Positions 20,186 through 28,312 are shown, counted from the stretch's first letter. The stretch is DNA of 64,000 nucleotides from Citrobacter youngae (GCF_003818115.1 NZ_RPOI01000016.1:372001-436000), one strand, 5' to 3'. The notes: generated by a model from the letters alone, not told the origin. Numbers and translations: made by a program.

Positions 20186-20973
20186 GTTTGCGGCAGATTT
20201 CGCTGGAAGTGGCGCGTTATCGCTGGTACGGCGCAAAAAAATGGTCCTCGTTGCTGCAGGATGTCTCCTTTGATGTTGCGCCGGGCCAGATGGTGGCGTT
20301 AGTGGGGGGCAGTGGTGAGGGTAAGAGCCTGCTGCTGCAATGCTTACTCGATCTGTTGCCGGAAAATTTGCGCTTTCATGGCAATATCACCCTTAATGGG
20401 AAAATGCTGGATAACAATGACATCCGGGCATGCCGTGGCAGTACGTTTAGTTATGTTCCGCAAGGTGTGCAGGCGCTGAATCCGCTGCTGTCTATTGAAA
20501 AGCATTTACGAAGAGCCAGCCAGCTTTCCGGTCAGGCGTGGAATGCAGGGCAAATTGAACACTTGCTCGAACGTCATCATCTGGAAACCACCGTGTTAGA
20601 GGCTTTCCCGCGTCAGCTTTCGGGAGGAATGGCCAAACGCATTCTGGCGTGTCATGCCGCACTCAGCCAGGCTCGTTATATTCTTGCTGATGAGATTACC
20701 GCCTGGCTTGATGCGCCTCTGGCAAATCAACTGCTGGAACAGCTACGCGGCCTGTGTGAGCGGGGCGCGGGCGTTTTATGGGTGACACATGATCTCACTC
20801 TGGCTGCACGTCACGCAGATCGCATTGTCGCGCTGCATCAAGGAACGGTGTCGGATAATGTTAGCCGGGAACAGCTTTTACGCGGTGAAATTAGTGAACA
20901 TCTAAAACGGCAATGGCGAGCGCTGCCCGAAAGAAATCAACTTTTTGGAGAGCGGTATGCTGTGCTGTCGTGA
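20179..20973 (+). CDS. ABC transporter ATPase 1 (NikD/OppD-like)
   Basis: 264 aa. Walker A GGSGEGKS is at 43-50, the Q-loop is in YVPQGVQALNP, the signature is LSGGMAKR, Walker B is YILADEITAWLD and the switch His is in WVTHDLTLAARHAD. All catalytic motifs are present. It lacks the long C-terminal 'oligopeptide' zinc-finger-like extension of OppD, so it is closer to NikD (254 aa in E. coli). It overlaps the gene on each side. Confidence 0.88.
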   Translation: MLSLRQISLEVARYRWYGAKKWSSLLQDVSFDVAPGQMVALVGGSGEGKSLLLQCLLDLLPENLRFHGNITLNGKMLDNNDIRACRGSTFSYVPQGVQALNPLLSIEKHLRRASQLSGQAWNAGQIEHLLERHHLETTVLEAFPRQLSGGMAKRILACHAALSQARYILADEITAWLDAPLANQLLEQLRGLCERGAGVLWVTHDLTLAARHADRIVALHQGTVSDNVSREQLLRGEISEHLKRQWRALPERNQLFGERYAVLS

Positions 20974-21547
20974 TGTGTTCATTCGTCAGGGAGGTAAAAT
21001 ACTGTGGCAAAATCTCTCGTTCTCGTTGTCACCAGGGGAGCGCATTGGGATTTGCGCACCCAGTGGAACCGGAAAAACAACGCTGGGACGTGTGCTTGCG
21101 GGGTGGCAAAAGCCGACGTCCGGCGACGTTCTGGTTGATGACCAACCGTTGCCGCGCCATCAATATTGCCCGGTGCAGCTTGTACCGCAGCATCCGGAAT
21201 TAACCTTTAACCCCAGACGGAGTACCGGTGATGCGGTTCATGATGCCTGGCGGCCAGATGCAGAAACGCTTGCCCGACTGCATATTAAGCCGGAGTGGCT
21301 AACGCGTCGTCCCGGACAACTTTCGGGCGGTGAGCTGGCGCGAATTGCCATACTGCGGGCGCTCGACCCGCGTACGCGTTTTCTGATTGCCGATGAAATT
21401 ACCGCCCAGCTCGATCCTTCCATTCAAAGGGATATCTGGGCGCTGCTGCTTGAAGAATGTCAGCGTCGGCCATTGGCTATGCTGATTATCAGCCATCAGC
21501 AGGCATTGCTTGATCAGCTTTGTTCCAGCAAGCTCATTGTAGCGTGA
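20957..21547 (+). CDS. ABC transporter ATPase 2 (NikE/OppF-like), short form
   Basis: 196 aa from the ATG at 20957, chosen because GGAG (20947-20950) is well spaced before it; a TTG at 20945 adds four residues. Walker A is APSGTGKT (34-41), signature LSGGELAR, Walker B FLIADEITAQLD, switch His IISHQQALLDQL. It is about 70 residues shorter than E. coli NikE and ends shortly after the switch region (SSKLIVA), but the core is complete. It is the last gene of the five-gene operon; zinT follows 89 bases on with no terminator between. Confidence 0.85.
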   Translation: MLCCRDVFIRQGGKILWQNLSFSLSPGERIGICAPSGTGKTTLGRVLAGWQKPTSGDVLVDDQPLPRHQYCPVQLVPQHPELTFNPRRSTGDAVHDAWRPDAETLARLHIKPEWLTRRPGQLSGGELARIAILRALDPRTRFLIADEITAQLDPSIQRDIWALLLEECQRRPLAMLIISHQQALLDQLCSSKLIVA

Positions 21548-21586
21548 AATGAGACAAGGGCTTGCAGCTGGTCTATTGATTTAATT

Positions 21587-21609
21587 GATACGTTATATTA
21601 TAACATTTC
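21587..21609 (+). promoter_or_regulatory. Zur box in the zinT promoter
   Basis: A 23-bp palindrome, GATACGTTATA-T-TATAACATTTC, agreeing with the enterobacterial Zur consensus (GAAATGTTATA-N-TATAACATTTC) at 20 of 22 informative positions. It covers the spacer and -10 of a plausible promoter (TTGATT 21576-21581, 17 bases, TATAAC 21599-21604), fitting Zn-dependent repression. Confidence 0.88.
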
Positions 21610-21636
21610 ACTCGCAAATGATTTGAGGGTGAAATT

Positions 21637-22287
21637 TTGGCTATGCATTTGGAAAAATTGGCAGTCGTTCTGGGGATGCTTTTTGTTAGTAGCCAGGTAC
21701 TGGCGCATGGTCACCATTCCCATGGTGCACCAATGACCGAAATAGAACAAAAGGCGGCAGAAGGCGTTTTTGATGACAAAAATGTGCAGAACCGTACGCT
21801 AGCCGACTGGGATGGCATGTGGCAGTCTGTCTATCCGTATCTGGTGAGTGGCGAACTGGATCCGGTATTCAAACAGAAAGCGGAGAAAGACAAGAGCAAA
21901 ACGGCAGAGCAGGTTAAAGCCTATTACCGTAAGGGCTACGCGACCGATGTTGACACTATTGGTATTGAAAACGGCGTAATGGAGTTTCATACCGGTAAAA
22001 AGGTGGCATCGTGTAAGTATGATTATGCCGGATATAAAATTTTGAACTATACGTCAGGCAAGAAAGGTGTGCGTTATCTGTTCGAGTGTAAAGACGCTGG
22101 CAGCGACGCGCCGAAATACGTGCAATTCAGCGATCACATTATTGCGCCACGTAAATCGAGCCACTTCCATATCTTTATGGGTAATACCTCGCAGGCTGCC
22201 TTGCTTGAAGAGATGGATAACTGGCCAACCTATTACCCTTATCAGCTCAAGGGAGAAGAGGTGGTGGATGAAATGCTGCACCATTAA
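21637..22287 (+). CDS. zinT: Periplasmic metal-binding protein ZinT (YodA)
   Basis: ZinT binds Zn(II)/Cd(II) in the periplasm and helps deliver zinc to ZnuABC under zinc limitation. 216 aa. I use the TTG at 21637 (reads [10 protein letters not shown], aligning with E. coli MAIRLYKLAV), served by AGGGTGA; an ATG two codons later is the alternative. A signal peptide ends at VLA, and a His-rich mature N terminus (HGHHSHG) follows. The calycin-type metal site includes the His cluster in SSHFHIFMG. It lies behind a Zur box directly after the nickel-type ABC operon. In E. coli zinT is at a different locus without such neighbours. Confidence 0.95.
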   Translation: MAMHLEKLAVVLGMLFVSSQVLAHGHHSHGAPMTEIEQKAAEGVFDDKNVQNRTLADWDGMWQSVYPYLVSGELDPVFKQKAEKDKSKTAEQVKAYYRKGYATDVDTIGIENGVMEFHTGKKVASCKYDYAGYKILNYTSGKKGVRYLFECKDAGSDAPKYVQFSDHIIAPRKSSHFHIFMGNTSQAALLEEMDNWPTYYPYQLKGEEVVDEMLHH

Positions 22288-22305
22288 TCCCGACTGAAAC
22301 TGTTC

Positions 22306-22336
22306 ACAAAAACCCGCCGATGTTGGCGGGTTTTTG
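22306..22336. terminator. Bidirectional terminator between zinT and ycaC
   Basis: CAAAAACCCGCC (22306-22317) and GGCGGGTTTTTG (22325-22336) form a 12-bp stem with A and T tracts, so it can end transcripts from both convergent genes. Confidence 0.92.
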
Positions 22337-22357
22337 TGTATTACACTGACAGGAACA

Positions 22358-22984
22358 TTATTTCCCGGATGTCAGCGTGTTGTAGCTGGTCATCAGGTTG
22401 CGATAGTCAGGAATATGGTTGGAGAACAACGTTCCCAGCCCTTCAATATCGTTGCGCCAGTCACGGTGTAATTCGCAGGCCAGACCGAACCACGTCATTA
22501 ATTGTACGCCGGCAGACGACATACGATTCCATGCGGAATCACGGGTCAGCGGATTAAACGTACCGGATGCATCAGTGACCACAAACACGTCGAAACCGGC
22601 TTCAATGGCAGAAAGCGCAGGGAATGCGACGCAGACTTCGGTCACCACCCCGGCAATAATTAGCTGCTTTTTGCCTGTCGCTTTGATCGCGTTAACAAAA
22701 TCTTCGTTATCCCAGGCATTAATCTGGCCAGGACGTGCGATGTAAGGGGCATCCGGGAACAGTTCTTTCAGCTCAGGAACCAATGGACCGTTAGGACCCG
22801 TTTCAAAGCTGGTGGTCAGAATCGTCGGGAGTTTGAAATATTTCGCCAGATCGCCTAATGCCAGAACGTTGTTTTTAAACTTGTCTGGATCGATGTCACG
22901 GACCAGCGAAAGTAAACCCGTTTGGTGATCGACCAGAAGTACGGCAGCCTGATCTTTATCAAGACGTTTATAAGCAATAGTCAT
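22358..22984 (-). CDS. ycaC: Isochorismatase-family hydrolase YcaC
   Basis: Cysteine hydrolase of the isochorismatase-like fold, physiological substrate unknown; the E. coli protein is an octamer. The start at 22984 (MTIAYKRLDKD, after GGAGAAAG) gives 208 aa, the E. coli length; the frame is open further upstream without support. The catalytic Asp is in VLLVDHQTGL (about 19) and the Cys in IIAGVVTEVCVAFPAL (about 118). In E. coli K-12 ycaC lies elsewhere on the chromosome (near dmsABC), so this is a relocated copy or paralogue. Confidence 0.9.
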   Translation of the reverse strand: MTIAYKRLDKDQAAVLLVDHQTGLLSLVRDIDPDKFKNNVLALGDLAKYFKLPTILTTSFETGPNGPLVPELKELFPDAPYIARPGQINAWDNEDFVNAIKATGKKQLIIAGVVTEVCVAFPALSAIEAGFDVFVVTDASGTFNPLTRDSAWNRMSSAGVQLMTWFGLACELHRDWRNDIEGLGTLFSNHIPDYRNLMTSYNTLTSGK

Positions 22985-23231
22985 TTTTCTTTCTCCATGT
23001 GATGAGAGGGGGCCTTGCGGGCTGAATCTACTGATAAACATTAGTGGCTAAACGGGGCATTGGGTAGGCGCAAAAGTGGGTTTCATCGTTGCAAATCTGG
23101 AACGAATAATGATGTTGCAATCGGACTGAAACAGAATGCTATATTCTAAAGCTTCTCTTTCCATCCCCTGGCGCATTCGTTAGCATATTGTCTCGCAGCA
23201 AGTGCATGTGTTTTTTCAGGAAGAGGTTAAC

Positions 23232-23870
23232 GTGTTCGCAGAGTATGGAGTTCTGAATTACTGGACGTATCTGGTGGGTGCTATTTTTATCGTGCTGGTA
23301 CCGGGGCCAAATACGATATTTGTGCTGAAGAACAGCGTCGGTCGTGGAGTGAAGGGTGGTTATTTGGCAGCAAGCGGTGTGTTTATCGGTGATGCCGTAT
23401 TGATGTTTCTGGCCTATGCTGGCGTAGCTGCGCTAATCAAAACAACACCCGTATTGTTCAATATTGTTCGTTATCTCGGCGCGTTTTATCTGCTGTATCT
23501 CGGTGCGAAGATCCTGTATGCCACACTGAAATCGAAAGCCAGCGACGCTGCGCCAGAAGAAGTTCCGTTTGGTGCGATTTTCAAACGTGCATTAATTTTG
23601 AGTCTGACGAATCCTAAAGCCATTCTGTTTTATGTATCGTTCTTCGTACAGTTTATTGATGTCAACGCGACTCACTCAGGGTTGTCGTTCTTTATTTTGG
23701 CGATGACGCTTGAAATAGTGAGCTTTTTCTATCTGAGCTTCCTTATTTTCTCCGGTGCGTTTGTGACACAGTATATTCGTACGAAGAAAAAACTGGCTAA
23801 AGTTGGGAATTCCCTCATTGGCTTGATCTTTGTCGGTTTTGCCGCACGTCTGGCGACGCTTCAGTCGTAA
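23232..23870 (+). CDS. leuE: Leucine efflux protein LeuE (LysE family)
   Basis: Inner-membrane amino-acid exporter; in E. coli it exports leucine and analogues. The GTG at 23232 ([11 protein letters not shown]) gives 212 aa, the E. coli length, with AAGAGG 6 bases upstream; an in-frame start at 23202 would add 10 residues foreign to the family. Six spans typical of LysE/RhtB are seen, with the N-terminal signature [18 protein letters not shown] weak hairpin follows. Its E. coli neighbours include yeaR and yeaQ, as here. Confidence 0.93.
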   Translation: MFAEYGVLNYWTYLVGAIFIVLVPGPNTIFVLKNSVGRGVKGGYLAASGVFIGDAVLMFLAYAGVAALIKTTPVLFNIVRYLGAFYLLYLGAKILYATLKSKASDAAPEEVPFGAIFKRALILSLTNPKAILFYVSFFVQFIDVNATHSGLSFFILAMTLEIVSFFYLSFLIFSGAFVTQYIRTKKKLAKVGNSLIGLIFVGFAARLATLQS

Positions 23871-23878
23871 CGCTATTG

Positions 23879-23903
23879 GCCCGCTGTTGACGGCGGGCTT
23901 TCA
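23879..23903 (+). terminator. Short terminator after leuE
   Basis: GCCCGC (23879-23884) and GCGGGC (23893-23898) form a 6-bp GC stem followed by TTTC; a modest terminator 9 bases after the leuE stop. Confidence 0.6.
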
Positions 23904-23950
23904 GTATTAAGCTGTTCCCTTCATTGAAAAATGGGATTGTTATAACCAAT

Positions 23951-23973
23951 AAATGGTATTTTAAATATATATT
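23951..23973 (+). promoter_or_regulatory. Candidate NsrR site upstream of yeaR
   Basis: AAATGGTATTT-T-AAATATATATT fits the 11-1-11 NsrR operator (AAGATGCATTT and its complement) at about 15 of 22 positions. The yeaR-yoaG operon is known in E. coli to be repressed by NsrR and activated by nitrate through NarL, which supports the call. It is about 70-95 bases before the yeaR start. Confidence 0.55.
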
Positions 23974-24044
23974 TTGAAGCGTACCCTGTTCACAGCAGCG
24001 ATTCAATAAGACTCGCTGGTTGTCGACTGGAAAAGGGAAGAAAA

Positions 24045-24407
24045 ATGCTTCAAATTCCACAGAATCATATTCATACACGCTCAACGCCGTTCTGGAACAA
24101 AGAAACTGCACCTGCCGGAATTTTCGAACGCCACCTTGATAAGGGTACCCGTGCCGGGGTTTATCCTCGACTTTCTGTGATGCAGGGGGCGGTCAAATAT
24201 CTCGGATTTGCAGATGAACACAGCCCGGAGCCAGAAGAGGTGATGATTATCGAAGCCGGTCAGTTCGGCGTTTTTCCACCGGAGAAATGGCATAACATCG
24301 AAGTAATGACCGACGATACCTACTTTAATATCGACTTTTTCGTGGCGCCCGAAGTGTTGATGGAGAGCGCAAATCAACGAAAAGTTGTGCGTACCGGCAA
24401 GGAGTAA
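24045..24407 (+). CDS. yeaR: YeaR, DUF1971 cupin-like protein
   Basis: 120 aa, one more than E. coli YeaR. It is a small single-domain cupin resembling the N-terminal part of tellurite-resistance TehB fusions (motifs TPFWNKETAPAGIFERHLDKGTRAGVY, EAGQFGVFPPEKWHNIE). The biochemical role is unknown; the E. coli operon responds to nitrate, nitrite and nitric oxide. A good ribosome-binding site (GGAAAAGGGAAG) precedes it. It is followed after 3 bases by yoaG. Confidence 0.95.
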   Translation: MLQIPQNHIHTRSTPFWNKETAPAGIFERHLDKGTRAGVYPRLSVMQGAVKYLGFADEHSPEPEEVMIIEAGQFGVFPPEKWHNIEVMTDDTYFNIDFFVAPEVLMESANQRKVVRTGKE

Positions 24408-24410
24408 ATC

Positions 24411-24593
24411 ATGGGTAAAGCAACCTACACCGTTACAGTCACCAATAACAGCAATGGCGTGTCTGTCGATTATGAAACTGAAACGCCGATGTCGCTGTTG
24501 ATTCCGGATGTCGCCGCTGAAGTGGTTAAAGATCTGGTCAATACGGTTCGTTCATACGATACCGAGAACGAGCACGAAGTCTGCGGCTGGTAG
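24411..24593 (+). CDS. yoaG: YoaG, small DUF1869 protein
   Basis: 60 aa, the E. coli length; the E. coli protein is a small homodimeric beta-rich fold of unknown function. It begins MGKATYTVTVTNNSNGVSVDYE and ends EVCGW. Second gene of yeaR-yoaG, followed by a strong terminator. Confidence 0.93.
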   Translation: MGKATYTVTVTNNSNGVSVDYETETPMSLLIPDVAAEVVKDLVNTVRSYDTENEHEVCGW

Positions 24594-24639
24594 ATGTTAG
24601 CCTCTGCCTCTGATTGAATATTTTCGTTTTTGATTTATA

Positions 24640-24677
24640 AACCGCACTGCGTTTTGATGGCGCAGTGCGGTTTTTTT
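24640..24677 (+). terminator. Terminator of yeaR-yoaG
   Basis: AACCGCACTGCG (24640-24651) pairs with CGCAGTGCGGTT (24661-24672) and runs into seven T residues. Confidence 0.95.
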
Positions 24678-24773
24678 GTCCGTGTTAAACCTGGAAATAT
24701 CCGGAAAAAGATTTCTTAAGAGTACCTTAAGAAATCCGCATTGATTGCTAATGTTGGATCATTCACAGGGGTT

Positions 24774-25454
24774 ATGATCGTGAAACAGTCACAATACAGA
24801 ACCTCGCTTATGAAACTGAATACCCGACTAACATTACCCATTTTCATTCTTGGGCTGGTCATCGTAGCGATCCCGTTCACTGCGAACTGGAATCTACCTT
24901 TGCTCAACGGTACTGTCGTCAGATGGATTGAGAATGGCCAGGCGTTATGGCTGCTGTTTGGTGCGCTTTTTACTCTCAGCTACATCCGGCCTTTATCACG
25001 TCCGGAAGGCGAGAAACAATTTTGGCTTTGGGCGGCTGTGTGGTGGTTGGTGTTGCTGGGTCGCAGTACCAGTTGGGGCCGTGATTATTTTCCGGAGCAC
25101 CCTAAACTCCTGTTCAGAGCTATCTCAGTGGTATTGATTGCGATGATTATTTTGCCTGTCCTGATATCAAAACACTTACGCCAGGATATTGCCCGTCGCT
25201 TACGCAATGAACCGCTGCCGCTATGGCTGTTAGCGATCACCACCTGTGCATTTTTGATCTCCGATACGGTAGAGCATCATCGTCTGCTGGCCCCTATCTT
25301 TTTGCACAATGCGCAGTACGGCGATCTCATTGAAGAGCTGTATGAACTCCCGTTTATGGCGGGATTGTTTCTGATGAACCTCGGTTTTATGCAGCGGGAT
25401 AAGCAGGTGGAATCAGCTGCCATTCGCTTTAGTGAACCACAGCTGGCGAAATAA
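24774..25454 (+). CDS. Unrecognised six-span inner-membrane protein
   Basis: I do not recognise the family. From the ATG at 24774 it has 226 aa; GTG 24780 (better spaced from AGGGG) and ATG 24810 (MKLNTRLTLP) are alternative starts. About six hydrophobic spans are visible (LTLPIFILGLVIVAIPF, ALWLLFGALFTLSYI, FWLWAAVWWLVLLG, ISVVLIAMIILPVLI, LWLLAITTCAFLIS, LPFMAGLFLMNLGF). Two polar stretches are SDTVEHHR and DLIEELYELP, which could be functional because charged and His residues sit at span edges. It is preceded by the yoaG terminator and convergent with the formate dehydrogenase gene, so it is probably transcribed alone. Confidence 0.7.
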   Translation: MIVKQSQYRTSLMKLNTRLTLPIFILGLVIVAIPFTANWNLPLLNGTVVRWIENGQALWLLFGALFTLSYIRPLSRPEGEKQFWLWAAVWWLVLLGRSTSWGRDYFPEHPKLLFRAISVVLIAMIILPVLISKHLRQDIARRLRNEPLPLWLLAITTCAFLISDTVEHHRLLAPIFLHNAQYGDLIEELYELPFMAGLFLMNLGFMQRDKQVESAAIRFSEPQLAK

Positions 25455-25458
25455 CGAG

Positions 25459-25491
25459 AAAAAGCCTGAGTCTGGGAAGTCAGACTCAGGC
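25459..25491 (-). terminator. Terminator of the formate dehydrogenase gene
   Basis: GCCTGAGTCT (25464-25473) and AGACTCAGGC (25482-25491) form a 10-bp stem; on the minus strand it is followed by TTTTT (25463-25459). Confidence 0.85.
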
Positions 25492-25506
25492 GGCCTGGGC
25501 GGTGAC

Positions 25507-27654
25507 TTACTCAATGGCCTCGCACAGGCGTGATTTCATGTCGCTATACGTTTGTGCGGCATACTTCTCTGCCCATCCTTGATCGCTAATGTGCTCAATA
25601 TTGACGGCACAATATTTGGTTTCCGGGGTCTTCGAGATGGGGTCCAGATTATCCTGGGTCAACTCATTACACGCGCCAATCCACCATTGATAGGTCATAT
25701 ACACCGTTCCGGTGTTGATGCGTTCAGAGACATCAGCCCGACTGATAACCTTGCCACGACGCGAACTGACCCATACCAGGTCACGATGACGAATACCTAA
25801 TTTTTCTGCATCGTGGGTATTGATTTGCACATACCCAGGCTCATCGGCCAGGGCCTGCAATGCTGCGCAGTTGCCGGTCATCGAGCGGCACGAATAGTGG
25901 CCGACTTCGCGCACAGTGCATAATACCATTGGGTACTTTTCATCAGGTACTTCTGCAGGAGCACGCCACTGTGCGGCAAACAATTTACCTTTGCCATTGG
26001 CGGTATCAAACTGGCTGTGTGCATACAGATACGGCGTACCTGGGTGATCGAGTTCCGGGCATGGCCACTGTACATGACCCATATCACCCATTTTTTCGTA
26101 AGTCACGCCGTAGAAGAGCGGGCATAGCTCGCGCATCTCATCCCAGATTTGCTGGTTACTTTGATACTGCATCGGATAGCCCATTGCGGTGGCCAGCAGA
26201 CTGATGATTTCCCAGTCGCGTTTGACATCCCCCGTAGGTTCAATCGCCTGTTCAAACCGCTGGAATCCGCGGTCGGCGCAGGTAAAGACGCCGCCGTGTT
26301 CGCCCCAGGAGGTGGCCGGCAGGAGGACGTCGGCCATTTCCGCTGTCTTGGTCATGAAGATATCCTGCACGACAATAAAATCGAGCGCGTTAAACCCTTC
26401 GCGGACCAGACCTAAATCGGCCTCGGTTTGCAACGGATCTTCCCCCATGATGTAGTAGGCTTTAATTTTGCCTTCGATAGCCAGATGCGGAACTTCGGTG
26501 ATGCGCGTCCCAACCTTGTCATCCATCTGATTAACGTCAATCCCCCAGGCGTTGGCGAATTTCTCCCTGACGGTGAAATCGGTCACGTCCTGATACCCTG
26601 GGAACTGGTTAGGCAGCACCCCCATATCGCACGCGCCCTGCACGTTATTTTGCCCACGCACCGGCCCAACGCCGACGTTAGGGCGTCCCAGGTTGCCGGT
26701 CAGCAACGCCAGGCTCGACAAGCCACGAACCACGTCAACGGCCTGACCAAATTGGGTGACGCCCATTCCCCACATCACAGTTGCCGAGGGCGCTGCGGCA
26801 AAAGTACGCATCGCCTGACGAACCTGCTGTGCGGGAACACCCGTTAAATGTTCAACGGCTTCAGGCGCGTAATCCTTGACGGTTTCCCAGTATGTTTCCA
26901 GGCCTTCGGCATGTTTTTGCACATATTCGCGATCGTAAAGTTGCTCTTCGATAAGCACATGGCCAAATGCGTTGACCAGCGCCATGTTACAACCGTTTTT
27001 CAACTGCAGATGCTGGTCTGCAATTCGGGCAGTTTCAATGCGGCGGGGATCGCAGACAATGATTTTTGCCCCGTTCTGGCGAGCTTTGATCACCCGGCGA
27101 GCCACAATCGGGTGCGAGTCGGCACAGTTGTAACCAAAGATCAGCAGGCATTTTGAGTTTTCAATGTCGCTGATGGAATTGCTCATGGCGCCATTGCCTA
27201 ACGTTTCCTGTAACCCGGCAACGGAAGGGCCATGGCAGACACGGGCGCAGCAATCGACATTATTGCTATGGAGAACACCACGCGCGAATTTTTGCATCAC
27301 GTAGTTGGTCTCATTCCCTGTTCCACGTGAAGATCCGGTGGTCATGATGGCGCGAGGGCCATAGGTATTTTTGATATCGGATAAGCGTTTTGCGGTGTAA
27401 CGAATGGCTTCATCCCAGCTAACGGGAGTGAATTTCCCACCTTTTTCATAACGGATCATCGGACGAGTCAGACGGGGAGTAAGAAGGCGAGTGTCGTTAA
27501 GAAAGTCCCAGCCATAGTAGCCTTTCAGGCATAACTGGTTTTGGTTCGTTACACCCTCTGCGGCTTCGGCGCGGATGATTTTGTTATTTTCAACAACAAG
27601 CTTGAGCTTGCACCCGGCCCCACAGTAAGGGCATACACTGGTGATTTTTTTCAT
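25507..27654 (-). CDS. Formate dehydrogenase H paralogue with Cys in place of selenocysteine
   Basis: Molybdopterin (bis-MGD) oxidoreductase collinear with E. coli FdhF; the start at 27654 (MKKITSVCPYC) gives 715 aa, the same as FdhF, and the extra upstream codons are not family-like. The [4Fe-4S] ligands are C8, C11, C15 (CPYCGAGC) and C42. The active-site residue 140, Sec (TGA) in FdhF, is Cys here (TGC, 27235-27237, context CARVCHGPS). The neighbouring His141 is kept (VCHGP), as is Arg in the second motif (SCRSMTGNC). Oxidation of formate to CO2 is the likely reaction; the electron acceptor is unknown since no hydrogenase genes are nearby. It stands alone behind a sigma-54-type promoter. 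Confidence 0.9.
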   Translation of the reverse strand: MKKITSVCPYCGAGCKLKLVVENNKIIRAEAAEGVTNQNQLCLKGYYGWDFLNDTRLLTPRLTRPMIRYEKGGKFTPVSWDEAIRYTAKRLSDIKNTYGPRAIMTTGSSRGTGNETNYVMQKFARGVLHSNNVDCCARVCHGPSVAGLQETLGNGAMSNSISDIENSKCLLIFGYNCADSHPIVARRVIKARQNGAKIIVCDPRRIETARIADQHLQLKNGCNMALVNAFGHVLIEEQLYDREYVQKHAEGLETYWETVKDYAPEAVEHLTGVPAQQVRQAMRTFAAAPSATVMWGMGVTQFGQAVDVVRGLSSLALLTGNLGRPNVGVGPVRGQNNVQGACDMGVLPNQFPGYQDVTDFTVREKFANAWGIDVNQMDDKVGTRITEVPHLAIEGKIKAYYIMGEDPLQTEADLGLVREGFNALDFIVVQDIFMTKTAEMADVLLPATSWGEHGGVFTCADRGFQRFEQAIEPTGDVKRDWEIISLLATAMGYPMQYQSNQQIWDEMRELCPLFYGVTYEKMGDMGHVQWPCPELDHPGTPYLYAHSQFDTANGKGKLFAAQWRAPAEVPDEKYPMVLCTVREVGHYSCRSMTGNCAALQALADEPGYVQINTHDAEKLGIRHRDLVWVSSRRGKVISRADVSERINTGTVYMTYQWWIGACNELTQDNLDPISKTPETKYCAVNIEHISDQGWAEKYAAQTYSDMKSRLCEAIE

Positions 27655-27753
27655 CAATAACAGACCTGTTAAATGCTGAAATAGCGCGAATTGTAAACGG
27701 AGCCACGCGATACGCATCGCGGACTACGATTTGTCATAGTGACAGGCTGTTTA

Positions 27754-27769
27754 TGCATAAAGTGTGCCA
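27754..27769 (-). promoter_or_regulatory. Sigma-54 promoter of the formate dehydrogenase gene
   Basis: On the minus strand: TGGCAC-ACTTT-ATGCA, with the invariant GG (-24) and GC (-12) exactly 10 bases apart; consensus TGGCAC-N5-TTGCA. The gene starts 100 bases downstream. E. coli fdhF is also sigma-54 dependent (activator FhlA); I did not find a clear FhlA upstream site here. Confidence 0.8.
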
Positions 27770-28014
27770 GAAGTGGAAACCCAGCAATGGCAGGGGCTGA
27801 GGGCGAGTAAGTAGACCTGAATGACTGACGATTCGACATTAATGACGAGCTACGTCAGGGCAAATGCCGCCATCGAATGGTTTAACCTTATGAAAGATCA
27901 GAAAAAGATGAAAATAACAGGTGATATTGGTCACAAATTTTAATTTTTCAGCGCTATGCTATGCTTTTATACAACGAGTGAATCGTTAACTTAAAAACAT
28001 AAGCGAGGGATATT

Positions 28015-28263
28015 ATGGGCATTATTTCATGGGTGATTTTCGGTCTTATTGCGGGGATTTTGGCAAAATGGATTATGCCGGGTAAAGATGGCGGTGGATT
28101 CTTTATGACCATTATCTTAGGGGTGGTTGGTGCGGTAGTGGGCGGTTGGATCAGTACCTTCTTTGGTTTTGGTAAAGTCGATGGTTTCAACTTTGGCAGT
28201 TTCGTCGTAGCCGTTATTGGTGCGATTGTGGTGTTGTTTATCTACAGAAAAATCAAAAGCTAA
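28015..28263 (+). CDS. yeaQ: YeaQ, GlsB/YeaQ/YmgE-family membrane protein
   Basis: 82 aa, nearly identical to E. coli YeaQ. It is a small Gly-rich protein with three hydrophobic segments (WVIFGLIAGILAKWIM, FMTIILGVVGAVVGGWI, FGSFVVAVIGAIVVLFIY). The family is linked to general stress, and E. coli yeaQ is RpoS-related; molecular role unknown. A good ribosome-binding site (GCGAGGG) precedes it and a terminator follows. Confidence 0.95.
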   Translation: MGIISWVIFGLIAGILAKWIMPGKDGGGFFMTIILGVVGAVVGGWISTFFGFGKVDGFNFGSFVVAVIGAIVVLFIYRKIKS

Positions 28264-28281
28264 GCAAACATACTGACAATA

Positions 28282-28307
28282 AAGGCCACTGATAAGTGGC
28301 CTTTTTC
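28282..28307 (+). terminator. Terminator of yeaQ
   Basis: AAGGCCACT (28282-28290) and AGTGGCCTT (28295-28303) with a 4-base loop, followed by TTTTTCT. Confidence 0.93.
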
Positions 28308-28312
28308 TCAGA

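Noticed and set aside
27770-28014. FhlA upstream activating sequence for the formate dehydrogenase
   Set aside because: Several short TGACG and CGTCA words occur but none matches the FhlA palindrome well enough to report.
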